A stretch of DNA of 64,000 bases from Variovorax boronicumulans NBRC 103145 (GTDB taxonomy: Bacteria; Pseudomonadota; Gammaproteobacteria; Burkholderiales; Burkholderiaceae_C). The notes below the pieces were generated by a model. The model made no database searches. It saw only the letters and a list, made by a program, of their open reading frames with translations, and was not told the origin of the DNA. Shown piece by piece: positions 1 through 8,015 of the stretch (positions within the stretch are counted from its first letter, which is position 1; each line of letters starts with the position of its first letter). Location: positions 17,000-80,999 of the forward strand of contig NZ_BCUS01000013.1 of assembly GCF_001591345.1 (NCBI RefSeq), written 5' to 3'. A program made the translations under genes and the position numbers.

Positions 1-996
1 GCGCGACACCGCGTCGAGAAAGCTGCGCGGGCGCCAGTGCAGCAGCAGCCCGATCATGAGGAACAGCAGGTTGTAGGTGTTGAGGCCCGAGATCGCGATC
101 AGCGGGCTCTTGGCCATGAACTCCTGCGCCAGCCAGCCGAAGCCCAGCGCGCACAGGAGCAGAGTGAGCAGCGGACTGCGCTCGAACCACTCGCCGGGGC
201 GGCGCTCGGCGGACTCTGGGGAAGCGGGCTTGGCCTCCGTGAGGTCCACGCCCAGGTCCTGCGCCGTGACCGCGTGCTTCGCGTCGGGCGCCGACCACAG
301 CGCGATGGCCACCGACACGACCATCAACACCAGCGCCATGGCGACCGACTGCCACAGGAAGATGGTCTGACTGAACGGGATCACGCCGGTGATGTCGAGA
401 ATGCTCTTGGGCAGGCTGCTGGCGTTGGCCTGCAACTGCGCCGCCGACGAACTGAGCCCCAACGCCCAGGTCGCGCCCATGCCGAGGTAGGCCGCCGCGC
501 CGCCCGCGCGGTAGTCCATGCGCAGGTCGAGGCGGCCGGCCAGCGCGCGCACATAGAGCGCGCTGAAGATCAGCGAGATGCCCCAGTTGAAGAGCGACAG
601 GATCATGCTGATCGCCGCCACGTACGCGATGGCCTGGCGCCCCGACACGGGCAGAGCGGCCAGCTTGCGGATGAGTCGCGCCGCCGGCGGCGAGGTCGCC
701 ACCACGTAGCCGCCGACGGCCACCAGCGCCATCTGCATCGTGAAGACAATGAGGCTCCAGAAGCCGTCGCCGAAAGACTTGGCCACCGCCTGCGGGCTCG
801 ATCCGTTCAGCAGCGCGGCGCCCGCGACCACCACCACGGCGATGGCCGCGAACACGAAGGCGTCGGGAAACCAGCGCTCGGCCCAGGCCGTGAAGCGCAG
901 GCCCAGGCGGCTCAACAGCCCGGCATCGGTCGAAGCCTCCTGGGGTACAGAAGGGTGGGCGCCGTGTCCGGCGGAAGTGTGTGATGTCGATGGCAT
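1..996 (-). CDS. atoE: AtoE-type short-chain fatty-acid transporter (3' end cut by window)
   Basis: Inner-membrane uptake carrier of the short-chain fatty acid transporter family (AtoE, TIGR00366-like), expected to import acetoacetate, butyrate or similar acids. The first 332 codons are in the window and the frame is open to base 1. After a soluble N-terminus of about 25 residues come several hydrophobic segments; HWRPRSFLDAV at the very end of the visible part is typical of the family. The ATG at 996 is preceded by GGAGAC on the minus strand, which supports this start. It is divergent from a LysR gene at 1133, whose product is the natural candidate regulator, and two palindromes lie between them. 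The substrate is inferred from the family only. Confidence 0.85.
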   Translation of the reverse strand, partial: MPSTSHTSAGHGAHPSVPQEASTDAGLLSRLGLRFTAWAERWFPDAFVFAAIAVVVVAGAALLNGSSPQAVAKSFGDGFWSLIVFTMQMALVAVGGYVVATSPPAARLIRKLAALPVSGRQAIAYVAAISMILSLFNWGISLIFSALYVRALAGRLDLRMDYRAGGAAAYLGMGATWALGLSSSAAQLQANASSLPKSILDITGVIPFSQTIFLWQSVAMALVLMVVSVAIALWSAPDAKHAVTAQDLGVDLTEAKPASPESAERRPGEWFERSPLLTLLLCALGFGWLAQEFMAKSPLIAISGLNTYNLLFLMIGLLLHWRPRSFLDAVSR

Positions 997-1074
997 GGGG
1001 GTCTCCTGCTACTGCTGCTGGAACGGTGGGCGTCCTCGTCACACGCCTGACATGGCGTGCTGCCCGGATGTTAG

Positions 1075-1093
1075 GAATTGCCATCGACAATTC
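1075..1093. promoter_or_regulatory. Palindrome GAATTG-N7-CAATTC, LysR-box candidate
   Basis: A perfect 6-bp inverted repeat with a 7-bp spacer lies between the divergent atoE and lysR genes. Its inner part has the T-N11-A form (ATTG-N7-CAAT) that LysR-type proteins usually recognise. The role is inferred from form and position. Confidence 0.6.
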
Positions 1094-1098
1094 ATAAT

Positions 1099-1115
1099 CT
1101 CTATTTTCAATAGAG
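1099..1115. promoter_or_regulatory. Palindrome CTCTATT-TTC-AATAGAG
   Basis: A perfect 7-bp inverted repeat with a 3-bp spacer, 5 bp after the first palindrome and 17 bp before the lysR start. It is placed to act as the activation or autoregulation half of a two-site LysR operator. Confidence 0.5.
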
Positions 1116-1132
1116 CGATATAGGATGCATCT

Positions 1133-2074
1133 ATGTCGATAACGATCAAGCAGCTGCAGCACTTCGTGGCCGCAGCGCACACGGGGCAGGTGTCCCGCGC
1201 AGCCCAGCGCTGCTATGTGAGCCAGCCGTCGCTGACCACTTCGCTCAAGAACCTGGAGTCGACGCTGAAGGTGCAGCTCTTTACGCGGCACTCCGACGGG
1301 CTAAGGCTGACCGTGCAGGGCGAGGGCTTCCTTCGGCATGCGGAGCACATGCTGCATACGCTCGATGCGGCGGTAGAGGAGACGCGCAACTCGGTGTCCT
1401 CGGTCGAGGGGCGGGTGCAGATCGCCATCACCGACACCGTGTCCGAATACATGCTGCCCAAGATCATCGGCGCGATGCGCAGGCAACTGCCGTTGGTCGA
1501 ATTCGAGCCCGTGGAGCGCAACCGGCTCGAGATCGAGAACGGCTTGCGCAGCGGCGAATTCGACCTGGCTGTGGTCCTGGTGTCGAACCTCTCGCGCGCG
1601 CCGGACATCCGGCGCGAGAACCTGCTGAAGTCGGAGCGTCGTCTGTGGACTTCGTTCGACCATCCGCTGGTGGCGCAGAAGTCGGTGTCGCTGCGCGAGA
1701 TCGCGCAGATGCCCTTCGTGCTGCTGGACATGGACGAGCACGTGGACACCGTGGGCCGCTACTGGAGCGCGATGAAGCTCAAGCCCAAGGTCGTGTTCCG
1801 CACCAAATCGATCGAGGCCGTGCGCAGCCTCGTCGCACAGAACGTGGGTGTGACCATCCTGTCGGACCTGGTGTTTCGCCCCTGGTCGCACGATGGCGGG
1901 CGCATCCGCAGGACAGTGGTGTCGAGCGCGGTGCCCTCGATGGACCTGGGACTGGCTTACCGGCGCGGGGCCGTTCTTTCCGAAGCTACGGCAGCCTCTG
2001 CAAGCACCTTGCGGTTGCTGGCCAAGACGCTGACGAGAGAGTCACAGCCGCGGATGGATGACGAGCCGCTGTAG
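1133..2074 (+). CDS. LysR-family transcriptional regulator
   Basis: A DNA-binding regulator of 313 residues, the usual LysR length. The N-terminal winged helix-turn-helix is clear (IKQLQHFVAAAHTGQVSRAA, then SQPSLTTSLKNLE, residues about 4-45), followed by a linker helix and a periplasmic-binding-protein-like effector domain from about residue 90. The start ATG has AGGA seven bases upstream. It is divergent from the fatty-acid transporter, so it probably senses a related acid and controls that gene. The 3' end converges on the cyclopropane-synthase operon. The ligand cannot be read from the sequence. Confidence 0.93.
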   Translation: MSITIKQLQHFVAAAHTGQVSRAAQRCYVSQPSLTTSLKNLESTLKVQLFTRHSDGLRLTVQGEGFLRHAEHMLHTLDAAVEETRNSVSSVEGRVQIAITDTVSEYMLPKIIGAMRRQLPLVEFEPVERNRLEIENGLRSGEFDLAVVLVSNLSRAPDIRRENLLKSERRLWTSFDHPLVAQKSVSLREIAQMPFVLLDMDEHVDTVGRYWSAMKLKPKVVFRTKSIEAVRSLVAQNVGVTILSDLVFRPWSHDGGRIRRTVVSSAVPSMDLGLAYRRGAVLSEATAASASTLRLLAKTLTRESQPRMDDEPL

Positions 2075-2165
2075 CTTTCGAGTGGGCCGCTTCCTGCGAC
2101 ACGCATGGCAGGCGTGGGGTGAGCGACAGCTACCGGCAGTTGTCGCCCAGTCGCCGAAGGCGGGC

Positions 2166-3392
2166 TTATCGCAAGCCAGATTCAGCCACGCGCAACCGGT
2201 AGAGGCCGACGTCGACGAGCCCCGCGTGGAAGCCGGCCTCGCAGTAGGAGAGGTAGTAGGTCCACAAGCGCTTGAACGCGGCATCGAAGCCGAGTGGCTC
2301 GATCTGCGGCCAGGCGGCGAGGAACCGGCGACGCCACTCTGCCAGGGTTCGCGCGTAGTCCTTGCCGAAGCAGCGGGAAGCCTCGATCACCAACCCTGCG
2401 CGTTGCGCCTGTTCCCGCAGCACGCGCGGGCTGGGCAGCATGCCACCGGGAAAGATGCAGTGCTGGATGAAATCGGTCCCCTGGCGGTAGCTGTCGAACT
2501 GCACATCGGCGATCGTGATCGCCTGCAGCACCACGACGCCACCGGGCTTGAGGCGCTCGCGCAAGGTGGCGAAGTAGGTGGGCCAGTAGGCCTCGCCGAC
2601 GGCTTCGATCATCTCGATGGACACGATGCGGTCGAACCGGCCCTGCACGTCGCGGTAGTCCTGCAGCCGCAGGTCGACCCGGTCGGCCACGCCCCAGTCC
2701 TGCGCGCGTTCGCGGGCGAAGGCCAGTTGCTCGCTCGACAGCGTGACGCCGGTGACGCGCGCTTCGTGCCGGCGGGCCAGGCTCGCGGCCAGCGTTCCCC
2801 AGCCGCAGCCGATCTCGAGCACGTCGCCCCCTTGCGGGGTGTCGAGCATCTCGGCGATGGCAGCGAGGCGGCGCGCCTGGGCGGCTTCCAGCGTGTCGTC
2901 GTCGGCATCGCTGAACATCGCGCTCGAATACAGCATGCTGTCGTCCAGCCAGTGCCGATAGAACGCGTTGCCCAGGTCGTAGTGGAACGCGATGTTGTGC
3001 CGGCTTCCGCGCCGGCTGTTGCTGCGGGTCAGGTGCCGCAGCCGCGCCGCCCAGCGCGCCAGCCCGCGCCCCTTGAGCAGCGATCCCCAGGCCGACTCGT
3101 TGGCCAGGCCGAATTCGAACAAGGCCAGCAGGTCCGGACTGTCCCACTCGCCGTCGCGAAATGACAGGGCCAGGCCCAGATCGCCTTGCAGCGCCAGGCG
3201 CAGCAGCGGGCGCCAGCTCAGCAGGCGCAGGCTCGCGTGCGGCCCGGGTTCGCGGCCGGCCACCTCGATGCACCGGCCGCCCGGAAGGCTCAAGGACAGC
3301 CGGCCGAAACGCGTGCGGGCCAGCAGCCGGCGCAGCGGCGAGAAGACCGGTGCGGCATCGAGCGCGGGGGCGGAAGGTGTGGTCAGGCTCAT
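2166..3392 (-). CDS. Cyclopropane-fatty-acyl-phospholipid synthase-like methyltransferase
   Basis: A 408-residue SAM-dependent enzyme of the CFA synthase family, which methylates or cyclopropanates double bonds of membrane phospholipid acyl chains at the inner face of the membrane. The fold signature HYDLGNAFYRHWLD lies at 137-150 and the SAM-binding loop VLEIGCGWG at 191-199; GGMLPS and the C-terminal WRRRF helices are as in the family. The ATG at 3392 overlaps the upstream DUF1365 stop as ATGA, so this start is preferred over the longer open frame. It is the third gene of the flavoprotein/DUF1365/CFA operon, whose promoter resembles that of the adjacent ECF sigma gene. It could make methylated or furan precursors rather than simple cyclopropanes. 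Confidence 0.9.
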   Translation of the reverse strand: MSLTTPSAPALDAAPVFSPLRRLLARTRFGRLSLSLPGGRCIEVAGREPGPHASLRLLSWRPLLRLALQGDLGLALSFRDGEWDSPDLLALFEFGLANESAWGSLLKGRGLARWAARLRHLTRSNSRRGSRHNIAFHYDLGNAFYRHWLDDSMLYSSAMFSDADDDTLEAAQARRLAAIAEMLDTPQGGDVLEIGCGWGTLAASLARRHEARVTGVTLSSEQLAFARERAQDWGVADRVDLRLQDYRDVQGRFDRIVSIEMIEAVGEAYWPTYFATLRERLKPGGVVVLQAITIADVQFDSYRQGTDFIQHCIFPGGMLPSPRVLREQAQRAGLVIEASRCFGKDYARTLAEWRRRFLAAWPQIEPLGFDAAFKRLWTYYLSYCEAGFHAGLVDVGLYRLRVAESGLR

Positions 3393-4177
3393 TGGGTCTT
3401 GTTCGAAGGAACGATGGTGAGGTCGTGGTCGGGGGCAGCCGGTCGCGGATGCAGCGGCACGCGCTTGATCCACAGACGCAGGGCCTGCCAGTGGATGGCG
3501 GCCACCACCTTGAGGGTCAGCAACGGATGCGTGATGAACACGCGCAGCAGCGCCAGGTCGCTCAGGGGGGCGCGTTGGCCGTCGAGCCGCGCGTTGAGCA
3601 CGGCGCCGGCCGCGTCGTGCACGCTGATGCCGACCGAGACCGCCTCGCCCGGCGGTGCGACGCGGAACCGGTAGTGCAGGTCCATGCCGTTGAAGGGGGA
3701 GACGTACATCTGCTTGTCGCAGTGCTGCTCGACGATGGGCGCGCCGTCATCAGCGACCGGGATCAGGTAGCTGTGCCGTTGCCCGAAGGTGTTGTTGACC
3801 TCGTACAGCAGCGCCTGCAGCGCGCCGCCGGGTGCATGGCAGAACCAGACGCTGAGCGGGTTGAACACATGGCCGAGCAGCCGCGGCATGGTCAGCAGCC
3901 GGATCGCGCCGCCGGTCGGAAGGCCGGCCTCGAGCAGCCGCGCCTCCACCTGGACCCGCAGGTCGCGGCCCGAGCCGTCGCCATGGTCGGCGGCATGAAA
4001 GCTGAACAGGTTGAACCGGTCCACCGAGAAGCAGCGCAACCGGGCGTGCAACTGCGGCAGTTCGTCGATGTCGATCAGCAGGTTGTAGACCCGGTAGCTC
4101 AGCCGATGCCGCTTCGGCCGCAGCCGCTGGTGCATGACGCGTCCGATGTAGAGCGCCGAGCCTTCGTGCGCGTTCAT
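3389..4177 (-). CDS. DUF1365 family protein
   Basis: A 262-residue protein of the DUF1365 family, whose biochemical function is not established but which is regularly encoded between a flavin amine-oxidase-like protein and a CFA synthase. Family features are visible: SALYIGRVMHQRLRP at the start, the GHVFNPLSVWFCH segment in the middle, and the conserved KQMYVSPFNGM stretch. ATG 4177 overlaps the flavoprotein stop (ATGA) and the gene's own stop overlaps the CFA start in the same way, so the three are translationally coupled. The longer open frame upstream is rejected because of this overlap. Confidence 0.88.
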   Translation of the reverse strand: MNAHEGSALYIGRVMHQRLRPKRHRLSYRVYNLLIDIDELPQLHARLRCFSVDRFNLFSFHAADHGDGSGRDLRVQVEARLLEAGLPTGGAIRLLTMPRLLGHVFNPLSVWFCHAPGGALQALLYEVNNTFGQRHSYLIPVADDGAPIVEQHCDKQMYVSPFNGMDLHYRFRVAPPGEAVSVGISVHDAAGAVLNARLDGQRAPLSDLALLRVFITHPLLTLKVVAAIHWQALRLWIKRVPLHPRPAAPDHDLTIVPSNKTQ

Positions 4178-5559
4178 GAGGCGACGGTCTGCGCGAGGTG
4201 CGGCAGGTGGATGCGTCCGGACTCCTGCGCCACGCACCAGGGCCGGCGCACGCCGCCGAGCGCTTCGGCGACGGCCAGGCCGGCCTGCAATCCGTCCTCA
4301 TGGAAGCCGGCGCCGAAGTAGGCGCCGCAGAACCAGGTGCGGCGCTGGCCCTGCAGCTGCCACAGCTGGCGCTGCGCGGCCATGGCCGCGGCATCGAACA
4401 GCGGGTGGTCGTAGACCTCGGTGCGGATCAGGTGCTCGGGCCGCGGGTCGATCGCCGGGTTCAGAGTCAGGAACAGCGGCTCGGCCGCCGCGCCCTGCGG
4501 CAGGTGGGGCTGCAGCCGGTTCATCCAGTAGGTCACCGTTGGAGCCGCGCCGCTGCCGCGCGTGCCGAGGTAGTTCCAGCTCGACCACACGGCGCGCCGC
4601 GCCGGCATCAGGGCAGGGTCGCGGTGCAGCACGGCCAGGTTGCGGCTGTAGGGAAGGGCACCGAGCAGGGCCCGCTCGGCACCGGTGGGCGCGTCGAGCA
4701 GCGCCAGCGAGCGGTCCGCATGGGTGGCCAGGACCACCTGGTCGAAGCGTTCGGGCCACCAGCCGGCGCTGGTGCGAAGCCGCACACCCGCCGGCTCGCG
4801 ATGCAGTTCGAGCACGGCCCGGTCCAGCTGGATGCGGTCGGCGAAAGGCTGGCTGAGGCGCCGCACGTATTCGCGGCTGCCGCCCACCACCGTGCGCCAG
4901 ACGGGGCGGCCGCTGATCTGCAGAAGCCCATGGTTCTCGCAGAACCGCACAAAGGCTGCCACCGGATGGCGACCGACCTGCGCCGCCGGCGTGGACCAGA
5001 TGGCCGCAGCCATGGGGTAGAGGTGGTCGTCGCGAAACGCGCGGCCATAGCCGTGGGCATCCAGGTAGTCGTCGAGCGCCTGGTCGCCTGCGACCTGCGC
5101 ATCGCGCGGAGCCTCGCGGTAGAACCGCAGCAGGTCGCGCAGCATGGCCCAGAAGCGGGGGCGCGCCAGGTTGCGCTTTTGCGCGAACAAGCCGCGCAGG
5201 TCGGTGCCGGCGTATTCGAGCCCGCCGGCGTCCAGGCTCACTGCGAACGACATGTCCGAGGCCGCGGTCGGCACGGCCAGGTGCTGGAACAACGCGGTGA
5301 GGTTCGGGTACGCGGGCTCGTTGTAGACGATGAAGCCGGTGTCCACCGGCACCGGGCCTTCCCGGCCTGGCGCGTCCACGGTATGGCTGTGGCCGCCCAG
5401 CCGGGGCTCGCTCTCGAACACCGTGACCTCGTGGCGCTGGGACAGCAGCCAGGCACAGGACAGGCCCGAGATGCCGGTGCCGACGACGGCGATGCGCTGG
5501 CCGGAGGGCACCGAGGCAGGCATCGGCACGGCGGCAGGCGGGGCGAGAAGAGGCAGCAT
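4174..5559 (-). CDS. FAD-dependent oxidoreductase (flavin amine-oxidase-like)
   Basis: A 461-residue flavoprotein with a Rossmann motif GTGISG at 27-32 and an acidic residue ending the second strand (E49), followed by the GGHSHT stretch of amine-oxidase/desaturase-type enzymes. The C-terminal FAD-binding segment includes WFCGAYFGAGFHEDG. Homologues next to CFA synthases are thought to act on the modified acyl chain. ATG 5559 is chosen because AAAGG precedes it and because the predicted promoter (5590-5615) lies between it and the upstream ATG at 5607. It is the first gene of a three-gene operon divergent from the sigma factor. The substrate is not shown by the sequence. Confidence 0.88.
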   Translation of the reverse strand: MLPLLAPPAAVPMPASVPSGQRIAVVGTGISGLSCAWLLSQRHEVTVFESEPRLGGHSHTVDAPGREGPVPVDTGFIVYNEPAYPNLTALFQHLAVPTAASDMSFAVSLDAGGLEYAGTDLRGLFAQKRNLARPRFWAMLRDLLRFYREAPRDAQVAGDQALDDYLDAHGYGRAFRDDHLYPMAAAIWSTPAAQVGRHPVAAFVRFCENHGLLQISGRPVWRTVVGGSREYVRRLSQPFADRIQLDRAVLELHREPAGVRLRTSAGWWPERFDQVVLATHADRSLALLDAPTGAERALLGALPYSRNLAVLHRDPALMPARRAVWSSWNYLGTRGSGAAPTVTYWMNRLQPHLPQGAAAEPLFLTLNPAIDPRPEHLIRTEVYDHPLFDAAAMAAQRQLWQLQGQRRTWFCGAYFGAGFHEDGLQAGLAVAEALGGVRRPWCVAQESGRIHLPHLAQTVAS

Positions 5560-5589
5560 GGGGAGCCTTTGGCGAGTCTTGCTGCCCTG

Positions 5590-5615
5590 TACGCAGAAAA
5601 CGGTCATTTGGATTG
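5590..5615 (-). promoter_or_regulatory. ECF11-type promoter, CAATCC-N18-TA, for the flavoprotein operon
   Basis: On the minus strand, CAATCC (5615-5610) is followed by exactly 18 bases and TA (5591-5590). ATCC and the 18-base spacing match the TGATCC-N18-TA form known for Rhodobacter RpoE. It would start transcription about 20 bases before the ATG at 5559. It stands back to back with the rpoE promoter, with 17 bp between the two -35 elements. Confidence 0.6.
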
Positions 5616-5632
5616 CCCGCGTGTCGCTGCGA

Positions 5633-5658
5633 TGATCCGAATGCCGCTCCCTTGCGTA
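5633..5658 (+). promoter_or_regulatory. ECF11-type autoregulatory promoter, TGATCC-N18-TA, for rpoE
   Basis: TGATCC at 5633-5638, then exactly 18 bases, then TA at 5657-5658. This is a full match to the promoter form recognised by RpoE of the RpoE/ChrR pair in Rhodobacter. It lies only 9 bases before the first ATG of the sigma gene, which casts doubt on that ATG as the start codon when this promoter is used. Confidence 0.7.
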
Positions 5659-5667
5659 TGACAGGAC

Positions 5668-6324
5668 ATGGCCGTTGCTCCCGATCCGTCCAACCCCAGT
5701 GCGGGCACTCCGGTGCCCCGCAGTCGCCGAGCGTCCATCTTGACCGTGGTCTCCCCCGATTCCCAGCCATCTCCTCGCGCCGACGATCTCTGGGCCCAGG
5801 CGATGGTGGCCGTGGCGCAGCGACAGGACCGGGACGCGTTCGCGCAGCTGTTCTCGCATTTCGCGCCGCGCATCAAGCACTACCTGATGCACAGTGGCAG
5901 CCCGGCCATCCAGGCCGAAGAACTGGCCCAGGAAGCCCTGGTCACCGTCTGGCGCAAGGCCGCGCTGTTCGATCCGGCCCGGGCGGCTGCCACGACCTGG
6001 ATCTTCGCCATCGCGCGGAACCTGCGTGTGGACGCGCTGCGGCGGCGCCAGGGTGTGCAGTCGTCTGAAGACGTGTTCGACTTCGACCTGCTCCAGTCGG
6101 ATGACCCGACCGTCGAAGACCAGCTGCACGACGCGCGCCTGAACGAACGGCTGCGCGGCGCGCTGCGCCAGCTTCCGCCCGAGCAGCAGCAGGTGCTGCA
6201 CCTTTCCTATTTTGAAGACGCGCCGCATGCCCGCATCGCGGCCCAGCTGTGCATTCCGTTGGGCACGGTGAAGTCGCGCGTGCGCCTGGCGGTCGCCCAA
6301 CTGCGCCGCCTGCTGGAACATTGA
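5668..6324 (+). CDS. rpoE: ECF sigma factor of the RpoE/ChrR (ECF11) type
   Basis: An extracytoplasmic-function sigma factor, 218 residues from ATG 5668. Region 2 runs through RDAFAQLFSHFAPRIKHYLM to TTWIFAIARNLRVDALRRR, and region 4 holds LPPEQQQVLHLSYFEDAP and the recognition helix IPLGTVKSRVRLA. The text matches the group released by ChrR on singlet-oxygen stress. The first 40 residues are Pro/Ser-rich and poorly conserved. The predicted autoregulatory promoter ends 9 bases before this ATG, so a downstream TTG (5740) or GTG (5746), or a leaderless message, is possible. The anti-sigma gene follows after 2 bases. Function is inferred from homology and context. Confidence 0.92.
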   Translation: MAVAPDPSNPSAGTPVPRSRRASILTVVSPDSQPSPRADDLWAQAMVAVAQRQDRDAFAQLFSHFAPRIKHYLMHSGSPAIQAEELAQEALVTVWRKAALFDPARAAATTWIFAIARNLRVDALRRRQGVQSSEDVFDFDLLQSDDPTVEDQLHDARLNERLRGALRQLPPEQQQVLHLSYFEDAPHARIAAQLCIPLGTVKSRVRLAVAQLRRLLEH

Positions 6325-6326
6325 CG

Positions 6327-6992
6327 ATGGACATCCGACACCACCCCGACGACGACCTGCTGCTGGCCGGGTCCTCCGGCCACTTGCCGGCTGGCATGCG
6401 ACTGGTCCTGGCCAGCCACCTGGAACTGTGCCCGCTGTGCCGCGAGCGGGCGCGCGCACTCGATGCCGTGGGCGGCATCCTGCTCGACGGCCTGGAAGCG
6501 GTCCCGCTTGCCGATGACGCGCTGTCGCGCACCTGGGCCCGGATCGATGCGCACGAAGGCGCTGAACCCGCTGAACCCGCTCGCGTGCGGGTCAGCGCGC
6601 CCCCACCGCTGCCGCCCGGCGCGCGCTGGCCGCGTGCGCTCGCTCACTGCAGTGCCACGCCCTGGCGCTGGATCGGTCCCGGCATGCGCTGGAGCCGTGT
6701 GACCGTGCCCGAGGCCCCGGAGGCCAACGTCTTTCTTCTGCGCATCGCGGCTGGCAAGTACCTGCCGCAGCACACGCACCAGGGGCAGGAGTTCACCCAG
6801 GTGCTGCACGGCCGCTTCCACGATGGCCGGGCCTTGTTCGGCCCCGGCGATTTCGATGCGGCCGATGCCGAGATCAACCACCAGCCGGTGGTCCAGGACG
6901 GCAGCGAGTGCATCTGCCTGGCCTCGCTGGACGGCCGGCTGCACTTCGACGGGGCTATTGCGCGTTTCTTCGGCGCGCTGGTCGGGATGTGA
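6327..6992 (+). CDS. chrR: ChrR-type zinc anti-sigma factor with cupin domain
   Basis: A cytoplasmic anti-sigma factor of 221 residues. The N-terminal zinc-binding anti-sigma domain carries H6, H31, C35 and C38, the same four positions that bind zinc in Rhodobacter ChrR. The C-terminal cupin has QHTHQGQEF and the later INHQP, giving a second His/Glu metal site; this domain is needed for the response to singlet oxygen in the known protein. The start two bases after the rpoE stop indicates coupled translation. Its last 38 bases overlap the 3' end of the opposing DUF2177 gene. The start is fixed by the spacing of H6; the longer open frame upstream would spoil it. Confidence 0.93.
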   Translation: MDIRHHPDDDLLLAGSSGHLPAGMRLVLASHLELCPLCRERARALDAVGGILLDGLEAVPLADDALSRTWARIDAHEGAEPAEPARVRVSAPPPLPPGARWPRALAHCSATPWRWIGPGMRWSRVTVPEAPEANVFLLRIAAGKYLPQHTHQGQEFTQVLHGRFHDGRALFGPGDFDAADAEINHQPVVQDGSECICLASLDGRLHFDGAIARFFGALVGM

Positions 6993-7386
6993 TGCGCGCC
7001 GCGACCCACGCCGACACGCCGCTCACGGCCGTGCCCCATGCCAGGTCGGCGGCCGTGACGGCCCAGGGCCAGTCGCGCAGCGTGGCTTGGTTCGTCAGGT
7101 CATAGGTCGCGTAGGCCACGAGCCCGAGCAGCGCGCCGCGACACAACGCGACGGCGGGCTCGCCGGCCTCCAGTGCCGGCGCGATCGCCAAGACGACCAG
7201 GCCGACCAGGTAGAGCGCATAGAACAGCGCCGCCGCCGTCCAGTCGACCTGCGGCGCCATCAGCGGACCGAGCGCAGGCTGGTACAGGCGCGGCCCCATG
7301 ACCGACAGCCAGACGGCATCCAGCACAAGAAAACACACGAGCGCCCACAGGTAGGCAGCGAGCAAGGTACGCGGGGAGGGCTTCAT
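6955..7386 (-). CDS. DUF2177 family membrane protein
   Basis: A small inner-membrane protein of 143 residues with about four hydrophobic helices (residues about 8-30, 48-68, 80-96 and 110-132). The conserved LDAVWL near the first helix and YATYDLTNQATL in the loop before the last helix mark the DUF2177 family, which has no proven activity but is often found beside CFA-like methyltransferases and ECF11 sigma genes. It is the last gene of a four-gene operon from 9852; ATG 7386 overlaps the DUF6134 stop as ATGA. Its end runs 38 bases into chrR on the other strand. Confidence 0.85.
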   Translation of the reverse strand: MKPSPRTLLAAYLWALVCFLVLDAVWLSVMGPRLYQPALGPLMAPQVDWTAAALFYALYLVGLVVLAIAPALEAGEPAVALCRGALLGLVAYATYDLTNQATLRDWPWAVTAADLAWGTAVSGVSAWVAARITSRPARRRNAQ

Positions 7387-8015
7387 GGGGTGCTCCGTGC
7401 AGGAGAGGTCAGTCGGTAGCTCAGTTGGCGATCGCCCTTGGTGTCAGCGTCGAGCCCGATCCAGCGTCCGCTGTCGGCGGCATACCAGATGCGGATGCGC
7501 TGCTGCGCCGCCTGCAGTCGCCAGCCGCGCGCCCGCACGGGCTGACCGCGGACCTCGAGGGTCGCATCGGGCAGCGGCTCGAAGCGGACCGGCTCGACCT
7601 TGCCCGTCTGGGGGGCGATCAGGCGCTGTTGTTTCACCAGCCGGGGATTCCAGTAGGCAAAGCTCATCGGGCAGTCGCCGTCGAAGCGCTGCGCGATCTG
7701 CTGGCGGGTGCCGTCGTCGTCGGTCTCGGCGCGCAGCTCACGCAGGCAGTCGCCGGCCCAGCGCTCCTCGGCCTGGTGCCGGTAGCGGTACACAGGGATG
7801 CCGAGCACGCGCACGGTGAACAGGGCACGACTGTCGACGCTGCGCGTCGCCGCCGTGCCGCCGACGACAAAGCGATGGGTCCCGATCGGCTTGCCATCGA
7901 GCATGGCGGTGAAGTGCCATTCGCCCGCTTCCTCGTCAGCTTCCTGTGCCACGGCCAGGCAGGTCGCCTGCGCCAGCATCAGCCCCAGCATCAGCCCCAG
8001 GGCGCTGTGCTTCAT
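7383..8015 (-). CDS. DUF6134-like exported protein
   Basis: A 210-residue protein with an N-terminal signal peptide (cleavage near AVAQ-EA, residues about 23-25) and a beta-rich soluble domain beginning WHFTAMLDGKPIGTHRF. It contains two Cys (RWAGDCLRELR and RFDGDCPMSF) that could form a periplasmic disulfide. The pattern resembles DUF6134, a family of unknown function found with CFA-type genes. Starts and stops overlap both neighbours as ATGA, so it is co-translated with the DUF1295 and DUF2177 genes. A periplasmic or lipid-binding role is only an inference. Confidence 0.75.
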   Translation of the reverse strand: MKHSALGLMLGLMLAQATCLAVAQEADEEAGEWHFTAMLDGKPIGTHRFVVGGTAATRSVDSRALFTVRVLGIPVYRYRHQAEERWAGDCLRELRAETDDDGTRQQIAQRFDGDCPMSFAYWNPRLVKQQRLIAPQTGKVEPVRFEPLPDATLEVRGQPVRARGWRLQAAQQRIRIWYAADSGRWIGLDADTKGDRQLSYRLTSPARSTP

